Positions 1 through 6,650 of a stretch of DNA of 17,883 bases are shown in pieces. The position numbers were made by a program, and so were the translations under genes. The notes under the pieces were generated by a model. That model made no database searches. It was not told where the DNA came from and worked only from the letters and a program-made list of their open reading frames with translations. The stretch covers positions 1 through 17,883 of the forward strand of contig JAATVM010000133.1 in NCBI GenBank assembly GCA_014523495.1, written 5' to 3'. The stretch is from Nitrososphaerales archaeon TH1920 (GTDB lineage Archaea > Thermoproteota > Nitrososphaeria > Nitrososphaerales > Nitrososphaeraceae). The number at the start of each line of letters is the position of its first letter. Positions within the stretch are counted from its first letter, which is position 1.

Positions 1-194
1 CAAATTAGACTTTAGTTAATAAGTTACGGATTACATTGGACTACACTCAAAGACTCCTAAACATGCTCATAAGGAAATTAATTAGAGTATTCATGAGAAA
101 ATCGATGCAAATGTAATAAACATGAGTTTATAGGAATTGTGCTTATTTGATTTACATATATTTATCAATTATTAAATAGTAATTTATAGAAATA

Positions 195-225
195 GCGTAT
201 TTATGAGAGCATATGATACGCATAT
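195..225. repeat. Overlapping inverted repeats upstream of the ABC ATPase
   Basis: GCGTAT (195-200) is repeated inverted as ATACGC (216-221), and ATATG (211-215) as CATAT (221-225). The elements lie 36-66 bases before the GTG start, just after a TATA-like ATTTATA (182-188). They could be an operator or a leader hairpin. In AT-rich DNA short inverted repeats also arise by chance, so the call is weak. The rest of 1-260 shows no open frame entering from the left edge, no tRNA and no other feature. Confidence 0.3.
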
Positions 226-260
226 CCAGATTCACTAGTCCATTAATAGAGGTATAAATC

Positions 261-1046
261 GTGAAATTACAAGTTAAAAATTTATCTAAAAAATTTAGAA
301 CAAATAGTTCAAAGAAAACTGAATACGTTACCGCGATTGAAAATATCGACCTTACAATTATGGATGGCGAATTCGTATGTATTGTTGGCCCGTCTGGATG
401 TGGAAAATCTACTCTTCTTAACATTATTGCAGGACTTGACAAACCTACTGAAGGTGAAATTATTCTTAATGGTCATCAGATCGATGGGACTGGACCTGAT
501 AGAATTATTGTCTTCCAAGAAAATGCTTTGTTTCCATGGCTCAAAGTAATCGAGAATGTTGAATTTGGACTAAAAATAGCTGGATTGCAGAAAGATAAGC
601 GGCGCCAAATTGCAATGGGTCATCTAGAAACAATGCAATTGACAAAATTTGCCGACTCTTATGTGTATCAATTATCCGGTGGCATGAAGCAAAGAGTGGC
701 TCTCTCTAGGGCACTCGTTATGGATCCGGACATACTGCTTATGGATGAACCGTTTGCCTCCTTGGATTCCCAAACACGAGATCTGCTTTCAGTCGAATTG
801 CAGCTTATTTGGTCGAAAACTAGAAAAAATATTATTTTTGTAACTCACAACATAATGGAATCTGTATGTCTTGGAGATCGAATATTTGTATTTACAAATA
901 GGCCGGGGAAAATAAAAAGGGAAATTACGGTTGATCATAGAAGGCCGAGACTTAGCGAAGACGATGAACTTAAACCCTATTACAGGGAAATTTTAGGGGA
1001 ATTAAGAAGCGAAATTAGTGCTGCACGCAAACATAAATTTGACTAA
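261..1046 (+). CDS. ABC transporter ATP-binding protein, nitrate/sulfonate/taurine class
   Basis: ATPase subunit that would power import of a small anion or organic sulfonate through a membrane permease. All nucleotide-binding motifs are visible in the 261 residues: Walker A GPSGCGKST (43-51), Q-loop Gln86, signature LSGGMKQR (138-145), Walker B LLMDEP (159-164) and switch His196. The sequence after the Q-loop (QENALFPWLKVIENVEFGL) is typical of the SsuB/TauB/NrtD branch, and the length is normal for that branch. The start is GTG with GAGGT eight bases upstream. No permease or substrate-binding gene lies in the window, so the substrate cannot be named; partners may sit left of base 1 or elsewhere. 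The coding strand looks somewhat richer in G and C than the ribosomal genes, by eye only. The stop overlaps the stop of the convergent next gene. Confidence 0.93.
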   Translation: MKLQVKNLSKKFRTNSSKKTEYVTAIENIDLTIMDGEFVCIVGPSGCGKSTLLNIIAGLDKPTEGEIILNGHQIDGTGPDRIIVFQENALFPWLKVIENVEFGLKIAGLQKDKRRQIAMGHLETMQLTKFADSYVYQLSGGMKQRVALSRALVMDPDILLMDEPFASLDSQTRDLLSVELQLIWSKTRKNIIFVTHNIMESVCLGDRIFVFTNRPGKIKREITVDHRRPRLSEDDELKPYYREILGELRSEISAARKHKFD

Positions 1047-1813
1047 TTTCTCTTTAGTTTCTTGACAAGATCCAAACCATCTTCAAAACTATTTGGTGAA
1101 CACAAAAGCACTTTTTTTGTTAAACCGCCTGCTTCACGAACGAAATTTTCTGGCTGGTCCTTATATGATTTCCAATCCAATCCTATCTTTTGTGCTGAAA
1201 TTTCATTTCTCTTTGAAGGACACATGATACATGGGATAACATCAATCTTATATGGTGATGATATTTTCACAATTTCTTTTAAATTGTGAATAGAACTTAT
1301 TGACTGTGTGACAAACGCACGTGGTCTTGCCTCAAGCTTATTTTTTATTCTTACTGTGTCATCGATTCTACTTGGAAACGATAGATCCAATCTTATGTGA
1401 TTGCTAAAATGATGTGATGATAGAATCTTGATAGCCTTGGTGGGAGGAATGTCAAAAATTTTATTGCCAATGATTGGTTCATCTCCACGGAGAATTAGGA
1501 TGCTATAGACTCCACACAATATAGCCTCTGAGACAAATTGCAAAATTGATATAAGATTTTTGTCGTAAAGTCTGCATGTACAGCTAATCGGTTTTGATAT
1601 GCCTATCTTTTTTAACATTGAAACAAGCATCAAACTAGAAATTCGTGGTACACCAAGTACATTATCAGTCAAGTGTATCCCATCAACATATTCTGATACC
1701 TTTTTTGCTCTGGACATAAAGAGTTCAATATTCTTGTTTATTGTATCATGATCAAAAAAATTATTGTAAAGAACCTTTGGGGGGTTCATCTCATAAATAA
1801 CTTTAATATCCAT
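1043..1813 (-). CDS. MetF-like methylenetetrahydrofolate reductase family protein
   Basis: 256-residue homologue of methylenetetrahydrofolate reductase, the flavin TIM-barrel enzyme that makes methyl-tetrahydrofolate for methionine synthesis. Family marks in order: the catalytic-type Glu8 in YEMNPP, the DGIHLTDNVLGVPR strand (44-57), RGDEP (109-113, the Asp that contacts the flavin), TQ (169-170) and the IPCIMCPS segment (193-200) matching the family's PGIMP region. It is shorter than bacterial MetF (about 295 residues), and the usual HLTC motif reads SCTC (77-80), so the conserved His there is absent. Cofactor and pterin choice (folate or an archaeal pterin) cannot be read. The ATG start has a weak GTGAG upstream and a TATA-like box about 40 bases before it. 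The gene is convergent with the ABC ATPase and divergent from the NUDIX gene. Confidence 0.82.
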   Translation of the reverse strand: MDIKVIYEMNPPKVLYNNFFDHDTINKNIELFMSRAKKVSEYVDGIHLTDNVLGVPRISSLMLVSMLKKIGISKPISCTCRLYDKNLISILQFVSEAILCGVYSILILRGDEPIIGNKIFDIPPTKAIKILSSHHFSNHIRLDLSFPSRIDDTVRIKNKLEARPRAFVTQSISSIHNLKEIVKISSPYKIDVIPCIMCPSKRNEISAQKIGLDWKSYKDQPENFVREAGGLTKKVLLCSPNSFEDGLDLVKKLKRN

Positions 1814-1849
1814 TAATATCTCACAATATTTATCATAATTAAAGCCTTA

Positions 1850-1857
1850 ATTTATAA
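1850..1857 (-). promoter_or_regulatory. TATA-like box for the MetF-like gene
   Basis: Read on the minus strand this is TTATAAAT, centred about 40 bases before the ATG. Transcription would begin about 14 bases before the start codon. It lies in the 139-base divergent gap between the MetF-like and NUDIX genes, which holds only promoter-type sequence. Confidence 0.4.
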
Positions 1858-1908
1858 TCTTGAAAATTGTGAAGCAGAGCATATTTCCAAAAAATGCTAC
1901 TCGATAGA

Positions 1909-1916
1909 TTTTATAC
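1909..1916 (+). promoter_or_regulatory. TATA-like box for the NUDIX gene
   Basis: TTTTATAC, centred about 40 bases before the TTG start, predicts transcription from about 1938 and a short leader. Position and composition are the only support. Confidence 0.35.
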
Positions 1917-1952
1917 TTTCTAATTAATAATGGATACAACAGATGATCTTGT

Positions 1953-2537
1953 TTGTATAATGAAAAAGTGCTCAAACATTTGATTTATCCGTTTCTGAAT
2001 AAAAAAGTAATCCTTCCGTCGCCTTCACTTCAATTCAGATTTGCTGCGGTTATGATAATAATTCATTTCAAAAATAGGAGTCCATATGTGATCTTAATAA
2101 AAAGGACTAACCTTGTGAAAAATCATGCAGGTGAAATTTCCTTTCCTGGTGGTAATTTTATAGAAAATGATGTTAACATGTTGGAAACCGCGGTAAGGGA
2201 AATAAGTGAAGAATTAGGAATTAAGATTAAAAAAGAACAGGTTATTGGCCATTTGAATGCGGTAAAGACGTTAACTTCACGTTACATTATTTATCCATAC
2301 GTTGCTTTAACAGACAGGATACCAGAAATAACCGATATCAATTATGAAGTGGAGAAAATTATAGACGTTCCACTAATACCATTACTTAAAAGTAGAGAGA
2401 ACGACCTGAAACACCAGCAACAATTTACTATTTCACAACTACCTAGATTTACCTACAAAAATGAAATTATTTGGGGGGCGACAGCAAGAATTTTAGATCA
2501 GCTTGCAAAACTTTTTTCTCGTGAAATTAATTTCTGA
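1953..2537 (+). CDS. NUDIX hydrolase, CoA pyrophosphatase type
   Basis: NUDIX enzyme that cleaves a nucleoside diphosphate linked to another moiety. The 194-residue protein has the pre-NUDIX motif LIKRTNLVKNHAGEISFPGG followed by a NUDIX box ending in AVREISEELGI. The spacing from the GG pair to REISEE is one residue longer than the classical box, as in the NudL/PCD1 CoA-pyrophosphatase family, whose PROSITE-type signature (LLxxR...HxGEIxFPGG) it nearly matches. CoA or an acyl-CoA derivative is therefore the likely substrate, by family only. The start is TTG at 1953: an in-frame stop sits at 1944-1946, and no in-frame ATG is available near the N-terminus (the ATG at 1930 is out of frame). GTG at 1968 is an alternative. 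No strong Shine-Dalgarno is present. Confidence 0.85.
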   Translation: MYNEKVLKHLIYPFLNKKVILPSPSLQFRFAAVMIIIHFKNRSPYVILIKRTNLVKNHAGEISFPGGNFIENDVNMLETAVREISEELGIKIKKEQVIGHLNAVKTLTSRYIIYPYVALTDRIPEITDINYEVEKIIDVPLIPLLKSRENDLKHQQQFTISQLPRFTYKNEIIWGATARILDQLAKLFSREINF

Positions 2538-2588
2538 AGAGTAAATTATAACTATAGTTGAAATAATTAGTTGTGGGACATATACAAT

Positions 2589-2623
2589 CTTTGATAAGAT
2601 GCTTACTCTGGTATCAAAGCATC
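2589..2623. repeat. Two mutually exclusive stems between convergent genes
   Basis: CTTTGATA (2589-2596) pairs perfectly with TATCAAAG (2612-2619). GATGCTT (2598-2604) pairs perfectly with AAGCATC (2617-2623). The stems interleave and share 2617-2619, so only one full stem can form, or a pseudoknot with shortened stems. The site is between the ends of the NUDIX and zinc-finger genes and reaches into the latter's stop codon. A bidirectional terminator is possible, but neither strand has a following T-run. Confidence 0.35.
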
Positions 2624-2843
2624 AATAAGCATGTACATCAGATTTGTGTTTTCTTAAACTTCTAAAAGTACCAAATTTCAAAGTGCATTTGTCACATTTC
2701 CACAGGTTTACTTTTGCCTGACTGTAAAAAGTATAGGATTCATTTCCGCTCTCATATTTACCTGTGCTCGTATTGTAATTCACTGGATTGTAATTTATTC
2801 GGTATTTAATTCTTGATATGTTTATTTTCAATTGTAATGCCAT
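2622..2843 (-). CDS. Small C2H2-type zinc-finger protein
   Basis: 73-residue protein with one C-terminal C2H2 finger: Cys50, Cys53, His66, His71, spaced C-x2-C-x12-H-x4-H, with the hydrophobic positions of a classical finger (Phe57, Leu63). The first 49 residues are rich in Asn, Tyr and Lys and show no known domain. One finger is usually too little for specific DNA reading, so it may bind DNA weakly, dimerise, or bind RNA or protein; the function is unknown. Small proteins of this kind occur in ammonia-oxidising archaea. The start is ATG, with TATA-like CTATAT about 40 bases upstream on the minus strand. The gene is divergent from the UbiD-family gene and convergent with the NUDIX gene, so it is transcribed alone. 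Confidence 0.75.
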   Translation of the reverse strand: MALQLKINISRIKYRINYNPVNYNTSTGKYESGNESYTFYSQAKVNLWKCDKCTLKFGTFRSLRKHKSDVHAY

Positions 2844-2880
2844 TGAATTTTTAGTATTAAAAAAGTAAAGTTAATTGAAC

Positions 2881-2886
2881 ATATAG
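2881..2886 (-). promoter_or_regulatory. TATA-like box for the zinc-finger gene
   Basis: Minus-strand CTATAT centred about 40 bases before the ATG, in the 113-base divergent gap with the UbiD-family gene. Weak support. Confidence 0.3.
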
Positions 2887-2908
2887 AAACCTATCAACCT
2901 TATTTTAC

Positions 2909-2916
2909 TAAATTTA
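2909..2916 (+). promoter_or_regulatory. TATA-like box for the UbiD-family gene
   Basis: TAAATTTA lies about 44 bases before the GTG start and predicts a leader of about 18 bases containing AAAGG, a partial Shine-Dalgarno at 2946-2950. Confidence 0.4.
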
Positions 2917-2956
2917 GATCAACAAAACTAATATCTCATACGGAAAAAGGATCCAT

Positions 2957-4408
2957 GTGTATTTTGAAAACTTAAGAGAATACATACAATCTCTTGAAAA
3001 AACGGGTCAGTTGAAAAGGATAAAAACCAAAGTTTCAGTAGATTTAGAAATAGCAGAAATCCTGCGTAGACTTATGTATCAGGATGAGGGACCTGCTGTA
3101 TTATTTGAGGACGTAGAAGGATATAAAATTCCTGTACTTGGTAACGCATTTGGATCCTTGAGACGACTAAAGATAGCTCTTGACATGGAAAATTTTGAGG
3201 AAATAGGTGAGCGTATGACTGCGTTAACAAAATTAAAAATGCCTCATGGACTCTTGAATAAATTTAAGATGCTCCCCAAGTTATCCGAGATATCTGATTA
3301 TGGCGCAAAAAATGCAGACGGAGGTCCAGTCACAGAAATTGTTGAGACTGCAAACCCCACACTAGACAGTTTACCGATAATCAAATCGTTTCCAAAAGAT
3401 TCTGGAAGATTTATCACTTTTGGAATTACAATAACGAAAAATCCTGAAACACAGATTCGAAATATGGGTGTATATAGATTACAAGTGATCAATTCTAAAA
3501 AAGCGATAATGCACTGGCAAATTCACAAGAGAGGTGCATTACATTATCAAATGAATAAAGAAAATATGGAAAAAACGGAAGCTGCAATTGTAATCGGAGC
3601 GGATCCTGCAACAATTTTTAGTGCGGTTGCACCTGTTCCAGAAGGATTAGATAAATTTCTTTTTGCAGGAATTACAAGGAAAAAAGGGACAAACCTTGTG
3701 AAATGCAGAACGATTGATGTGGAGGTACCGTCCTCTGCTGAAATTGTTTTAGAAGGTTATGTTGATCCAAATGAACTAAACATTGAGGGTCCATTCGGAG
3801 ATCACACTGGATATTATACACCACCAGAACCGTATCCTACATTTACTCTAACCGGTATAATGATGAGGAATAATCCAATCTATCTTACCACAGTTGTCGG
3901 AAAACCAATACTTGAAGATGCCTACATAGGTAAAGTCATAGAAAGAGCATTTCTTCCATTAGTAAAGCTCTTTCAGCCCGAAGTAGTGGATTTTTCAATG
4001 CCTGCCGCAGGTTGGTTCCAAGGCCTAGCAATAATCTCAATAAAAAAAAGATATCCAGGACAGGCCAAAAAGGTAATGATGGGTCTGTGGGGAATGGGTC
4101 AATTGTCCCTCACAAAAATATTGATTGTAGTCGACCAAGATATCAATGTACATGACATAAATGATGTAATTTGGGCGGTAACGACTAGAGCGGATCCAAA
4201 GAGGGATACAATGTTAATTGAGAATGTACCTACCGATACTCTAGATCCTGCATCTCCATTATTAAATTTAGGATCAAAGATGGGTATCGACGCAACTAAA
4301 AAAACAAAAGAAGAAGGATATGATAGGCCAGTCCAAGAGGAGGCTCTTGCTGATGAAGGTACTGTTAAGTTAGTAACAAAGAAGTGGAGCGAATATGGTT
4401 TCCAGTAA
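2957..4408 (+). CDS. ubiD: UbiD-family decarboxylase
   Basis: Decarboxylase of the UbiD family, which uses prenylated FMN made by UbiX to remove a carboxyl group from aromatic or alpha,beta-unsaturated acids. The 483 residues match the family length. Visible marks are the prFMN-site strand NMGVYRLQV (169-177, with Arg174), EIVLEGYVDP (262-271), the hallmark EGPFGDHTGYY (277-287) with its acidic residues Glu277 and Asp282, the IVVDQDINVHD segment (390-400) and the C-terminal DPASP...SKMGIDATKK region. In archaea such enzymes serve quinone synthesis or archaeal mevalonate-type pathways, and the sequence alone does not choose. The start is GTG; an ATG two bases earlier is in another frame. No UbiX gene is adjacent. 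PurC follows after 43 bases but appears to have its own promoter. Confidence 0.93.
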   Translation: MYFENLREYIQSLEKTGQLKRIKTKVSVDLEIAEILRRLMYQDEGPAVLFEDVEGYKIPVLGNAFGSLRRLKIALDMENFEEIGERMTALTKLKMPHGLLNKFKMLPKLSEISDYGAKNADGGPVTEIVETANPTLDSLPIIKSFPKDSGRFITFGITITKNPETQIRNMGVYRLQVINSKKAIMHWQIHKRGALHYQMNKENMEKTEAAIVIGADPATIFSAVAPVPEGLDKFLFAGITRKKGTNLVKCRTIDVEVPSSAEIVLEGYVDPNELNIEGPFGDHTGYYTPPEPYPTFTLTGIMMRNNPIYLTTVVGKPILEDAYIGKVIERAFLPLVKLFQPEVVDFSMPAAGWFQGLAIISIKKRYPGQAKKVMMGLWGMGQLSLTKILIVVDQDINVHDINDVIWAVTTRADPKRDTMLIENVPTDTLDPASPLLNLGSKMGIDATKKTKEEGYDRPVQEEALADEGTVKLVTKKWSEYGFQ

Positions 4409-4421
4409 TAAGGCATGATAT

Positions 4422-4429
4422 GATAAATA
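4422..4429 (+). promoter_or_regulatory. TATA-like box placing the purC start as leaderless
   Basis: GATAAATA is centred about 26 bases before the purC ATG, the spacing expected between a TATA box and the transcription start. There is no convincing Shine-Dalgarno, so a leaderless purC mRNA is likely. Confidence 0.45.
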
Positions 4430-4451
4430 TCTGTTATTCAAATGATGAATA

Positions 4452-5279
4452 ATGAAGTTCATCCATAGTGGCAAAGTAAAAGATGTCTATGAATTGGACG
4501 AGAAAAATCTGTTATTCCATTTTACAGACAGAGTTTCAGCGTATGATGTACCAATGATTACCAACATAAAAGGAAAGGGCGAAATTCTATGCAACTTCGC
4601 TGAATTCTGGTTTACCTATTTAGATTCTAAAAATCACATGGTAAGATTAGATGCGAAGGATAAAATGGTTGTAAAGAAACTAAGGATGATTCCGCTTGAA
4701 TGTGTTGTCAGAGGATACTTGTACGGAAGTTTATATGAACGGTATATTGCTGGAAATAATAGATTGGATCTCGCGCCTAATATGAAAATTGCCTCAATAT
4801 TAAAGGACCCAATTTTTGATCCAACAACCAAGTCAAAAATTCATGATCAACCAATATCTGAGGATCAAATTTTGGCAGAAAAAATCCTGACAAATAATGA
4901 ATTAAAACATGTGAAAGATTTGTCAATAAGACTTTACAAACAGATGTCGAACATATCAAATGACGCTGGATTCATAATGGCTGATGTAAAATTTGAGTTC
5001 GGAAAGGATCCTAGTTCAAATGAAATTATTTTAGCAGATTCGCTGGGACCTGATGAATTCAGGATGTGGAATAAGGATTCGTACAAAGTCGGTGAAGAGC
5101 AGGTGAGCTATGATAAACAATATCTTAGAGATTGGCTAACTAAAATTGGTTTTAGAGATAAAATCAAAAATGCGTCTAAAGATGGTAAGATGCCAATCCC
5201 TCCGGAACTACCTTCTACTGTAGTTAATGAATTATTGAAGAGATACTCCTATGTTTATAAGAAGATATCAGAGTTATGA
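4452..5279 (+). CDS. purC: Phosphoribosylaminoimidazole-succinocarboxamide synthase (SAICAR synthetase)
   Basis: ATP-dependent ligase of purine synthesis that joins CAIR and aspartate to give SAICAR in the cytosol. The 275 residues show the N-terminal GKVKDVYEL nucleotide loop (7-15), signature 1 region IPLECVVRGYLYGSL (80-94), the KIHDQPIS segment (129-136), signature 2 IMADVKFEFG (175-184) and ADSLGPDEFRMW (195-206). Signature 1 has Tyr92 where the common pattern has Thr or Ala before Gly-Ser; the RGYLxGS form resembles the yeast Ade1 branch more than bacterial enzymes. Neighbouring genes are not purine genes, so it stands alone. The start is ATG at the predicted transcription start. Identification is secure. 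Confidence 0.96.
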   Translation: MKFIHSGKVKDVYELDEKNLLFHFTDRVSAYDVPMITNIKGKGEILCNFAEFWFTYLDSKNHMVRLDAKDKMVVKKLRMIPLECVVRGYLYGSLYERYIAGNNRLDLAPNMKIASILKDPIFDPTTKSKIHDQPISEDQILAEKILTNNELKHVKDLSIRLYKQMSNISNDAGFIMADVKFEFGKDPSSNEIILADSLGPDEFRMWNKDSYKVGEEQVSYDKQYLRDWLTKIGFRDKIKNASKDGKMPIPPELPSTVVNELLKRYSYVYKKISEL

Positions 5280-5283
5280 GTTG

Positions 5284-5301
5284 CAAGCTACGGGTTGCTT
5301 G
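5284..5301. repeat. Short hairpin between purC and the DUF371 gene
   Basis: CAAGC (5284-5288) pairs with GCTTG (5297-5301) across an eight-base loop, in the 54-base gap between convergent gene ends. T-rich sequence follows on the plus strand (5331-5346, already inside the opposing gene), and CTTTTTC lies within 5306-5314 on the minus strand. It may help transcription end, but the stem is only five pairs. Confidence 0.25.
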
Positions 5302-5333
5302 ATGGTTGAAAAAGTATAACGAACTCTCTCCTT

Positions 5334-5756
5334 TTATTCTACTTTTATCCTCAGTAATCCTATTGCTTCAGAATTGGTTAGGGCATTTATGAGTTTTCTT
5401 GGAATGTCAATTGCCGATTTATCACATGAAACAATGAGAGTTCTAGCATCAACATAATTTGATTTTCTCAATACTATATCATGTTTGTGTGTAATTTCTA
5501 AATTATCACTTCCCAATCCAACCATGTCAAATTGATAAGGTTCTACAATGATTCCTATTTTTACTACGCTGCCGCTAGTTCTTAATTTCTCTCTCAACAC
5601 AATATCCAAATCATCGCATGCCTTATTAGCCGACACCCCGATAATACAATCACCTTTCTTAGTCAAATGAGGGTCCTTGGTAATTTCAATTGTTTTGGGG
5701 TGAAGAGAAAGTATATTCTCGTGACCTTGAAATATTATTTCTTCTTCCAAAGACAA
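5334..5756 (-). CDS. DUF371 family conserved archaeal protein
   Basis: 140-residue protein of the archaeal DUF371 family, whose function is not known to me. The family pattern is clear: GHENI (11-15), HPKTIEITKDPHLTKKGDC (19-37) running into IIGV, RKSNYVDARTLIV (97-109) and DKSAIDIPR (112-120). Conserved His, Asp, Cys and Arg positions suggest an enzyme or ligand-binding fold, but that is inference. There is no signal peptide or membrane segment. The start is TTG; an in-frame stop lies 24 bases upstream and no ATG is available. A TATA-like sequence about 30 bases upstream predicts a nearly leaderless mRNA. The gene is divergent from the proteasome alpha gene across an 87-base shared promoter region. 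Confidence 0.85.
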   Translation of the reverse strand: MSLEEEIIFQGHENILSLHPKTIEITKDPHLTKKGDCIIGVSANKACDDLDIVLREKLRTSGSVVKIGIIVEPYQFDMVGLGSDNLEITHKHDIVLRKSNYVDARTLIVSCDKSAIDIPRKLINALTNSEAIGLLRIKVE

Positions 5757-5782
5757 GTCGATCTTTAAAAAAATCGATTAAC

Positions 5783-5790
5783 AATTTAAA
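5783..5790 (-). promoter_or_regulatory. TATA-like box for the DUF371 gene
   Basis: Minus-strand TTTAAATT is centred about 30 bases before the TTG start, predicting a leader of only a few bases. An imperfect palindrome (TCGAT 5758-5762, ATCGA 5773-5777) lies between the box and the start codon. Confidence 0.4.
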
Positions 5791-5808
5791 GTATGATACT
5801 AAGGTAAA

Positions 5809-5816
5809 CTTAAATT
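5809..5816 (+). promoter_or_regulatory. TATA-like box for psmA
   Basis: CTTAAATT is centred about 31 bases before the TTG start, giving a predicted leader of a few bases at most. A second AT-rich box (AATATAAACA, 5821-5830) is too close to the start codon to fit. Confidence 0.4.
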
Positions 5817-5843
5817 AACGAATATAAACAAGTTAGAGCTGAT

Positions 5844-6584
5844 TTGTTACCTGCAGCAGCTGGTTATGATAGAGCAATAACGGTATTTTCATCCGATGAT
5901 AGATTATACCAAGTAGAGTATGCCATTGAAACCGTAAGAAGAGGAACACTTGCGGTTGGAATCAAAAGTAAGGACGGAGTGGTCTTAGCTGTTGAAGAAA
6001 AAGCTAGGAAATTACAAGTTTCTGATATTACTCAAAAAATATTCCAAATAGATGATCACATAGGAGTAGCAGCAGCGGGATATATTCCTGATGCAAGAAC
6101 TCAAGTTGATCATGCAAGATTTTTCGCTCAAAGTAATAGACTGATTTACGATGAACCTGTAGACGTTGAAGGTGTTGCAAAAAGTCTTGCAGATATGGCG
6201 CAACAATTCACGCAGTATGCAGGAGTCAGACCATATGGTGTTGCATTGATCCTCGCAGGAGTCGATAAGAATGGTTCTTCACTATATCAGACCGATCCAA
6301 GTGGAACTTACATCGGATACGATGCAGTTGCAATTGGGAATGGCAGTGATCAGGTAAATGAATTCTTGGAAAAAAACTTTCATCTTGACAATAGCATGGA
6401 AGAGGCAAGTAGCCTAGCATTAGAGTCAATTTACTTGGTTAGTGAAGAGAAAACAGGAATAAGACACATAAAAATGGCCCAGATAGATACTAAAACAAAG
6501 AGAATGAAAAAAGTTGAAACTAGTGACATTGAAAACTATGCATCAAAGTCGAAAGAAAATGCCAGTAAGAGAGCTCCTGAATAA
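5844..6584 (+). CDS. psmA: Archaeal proteasome alpha subunit
   Basis: Alpha subunit of the 20S proteasome, forming the outer rings that gate substrate entry and dock the PAN/Cdc48-type ATPases. The 246 residues carry the alpha-type N-terminal signature YDRAITVFSSDDRLYQVEYA (8-27), the RRGTLAVGIKSKDGVVLAVE strand region (32-51), RPYGVALILAG (129-139) and QTDPSGTY (149-156). There is no N-terminal threonine nucleophile, as expected for an alpha subunit. The C-terminus (about 225-246) is charged and flexible. The start is TTG at 5844: the frame closes at 5811-5813 and no ATG or GTG lies between, and the resulting N-terminus LPAAAGYDRAI fits the family. No beta subunit gene lies beside it. A T-rich terminator follows immediately. 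Confidence 0.96.
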   Translation: MLPAAAGYDRAITVFSSDDRLYQVEYAIETVRRGTLAVGIKSKDGVVLAVEEKARKLQVSDITQKIFQIDDHIGVAAAGYIPDARTQVDHARFFAQSNRLIYDEPVDVEGVAKSLADMAQQFTQYAGVRPYGVALILAGVDKNGSSLYQTDPSGTYIGYDAVAIGNGSDQVNEFLEKNFHLDNSMEEASSLALESIYLVSEEKTGIRHIKMAQIDTKTKRMKKVETSDIENYASKSKENASKRAPE

Positions 6585-6595
6585 TTTTTATTTTT
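6585..6595 (+). terminator. Oligo-T transcription terminator after psmA
   Basis: Two T5 runs separated by one A follow directly on the psmA stop codon. Archaeal RNA polymerase terminates at such T-runs without a hairpin. The next gene has its own TATA-like box 26 bases further on. Confidence 0.6.
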
Positions 6596-6620
6596 ACCAC
6601 CAAAATAAACGTAATATTGG

Positions 6621-6628
6621 TTTAAATA
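6621..6628 (+). promoter_or_regulatory. TATA-like box for the redoxin gene
   Basis: TTTAAATA is centred about 26 bases before GTG 6651, which would make that codon the first of a leaderless mRNA. This is the reason for preferring 6651 over GTG 6642. Confidence 0.45.
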
Positions 6629-6650
6629 TTCAAGTAATATTGTGAATTTT

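Noticed and set aside
1..260. Possible tRNA or a gene entering from the left edge
   Set aside because: All six frames close quickly, no T-arm GTTCGA-like sequence or cloverleaf is visible, and only promoter-like and inverted-repeat sequence remains.
152..442. Minus-strand open frame over the ABC ATPase start
   Set aside because: It overlaps a certain gene on the other strand, has no known motif, and is the type of shadow frame produced by AT-rich coding sequence. Similar frames over rpl3, rpl4, rpl14, rpl6 and the oxidoreductase were dropped for the same reason.
4442..4448. ATGATGA, a perfect C box of a C/D guide RNA
   Set aside because: No D box (CTGA) is found at a suitable distance and there are no flanking stem bases. 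It is a chance match just before purC.
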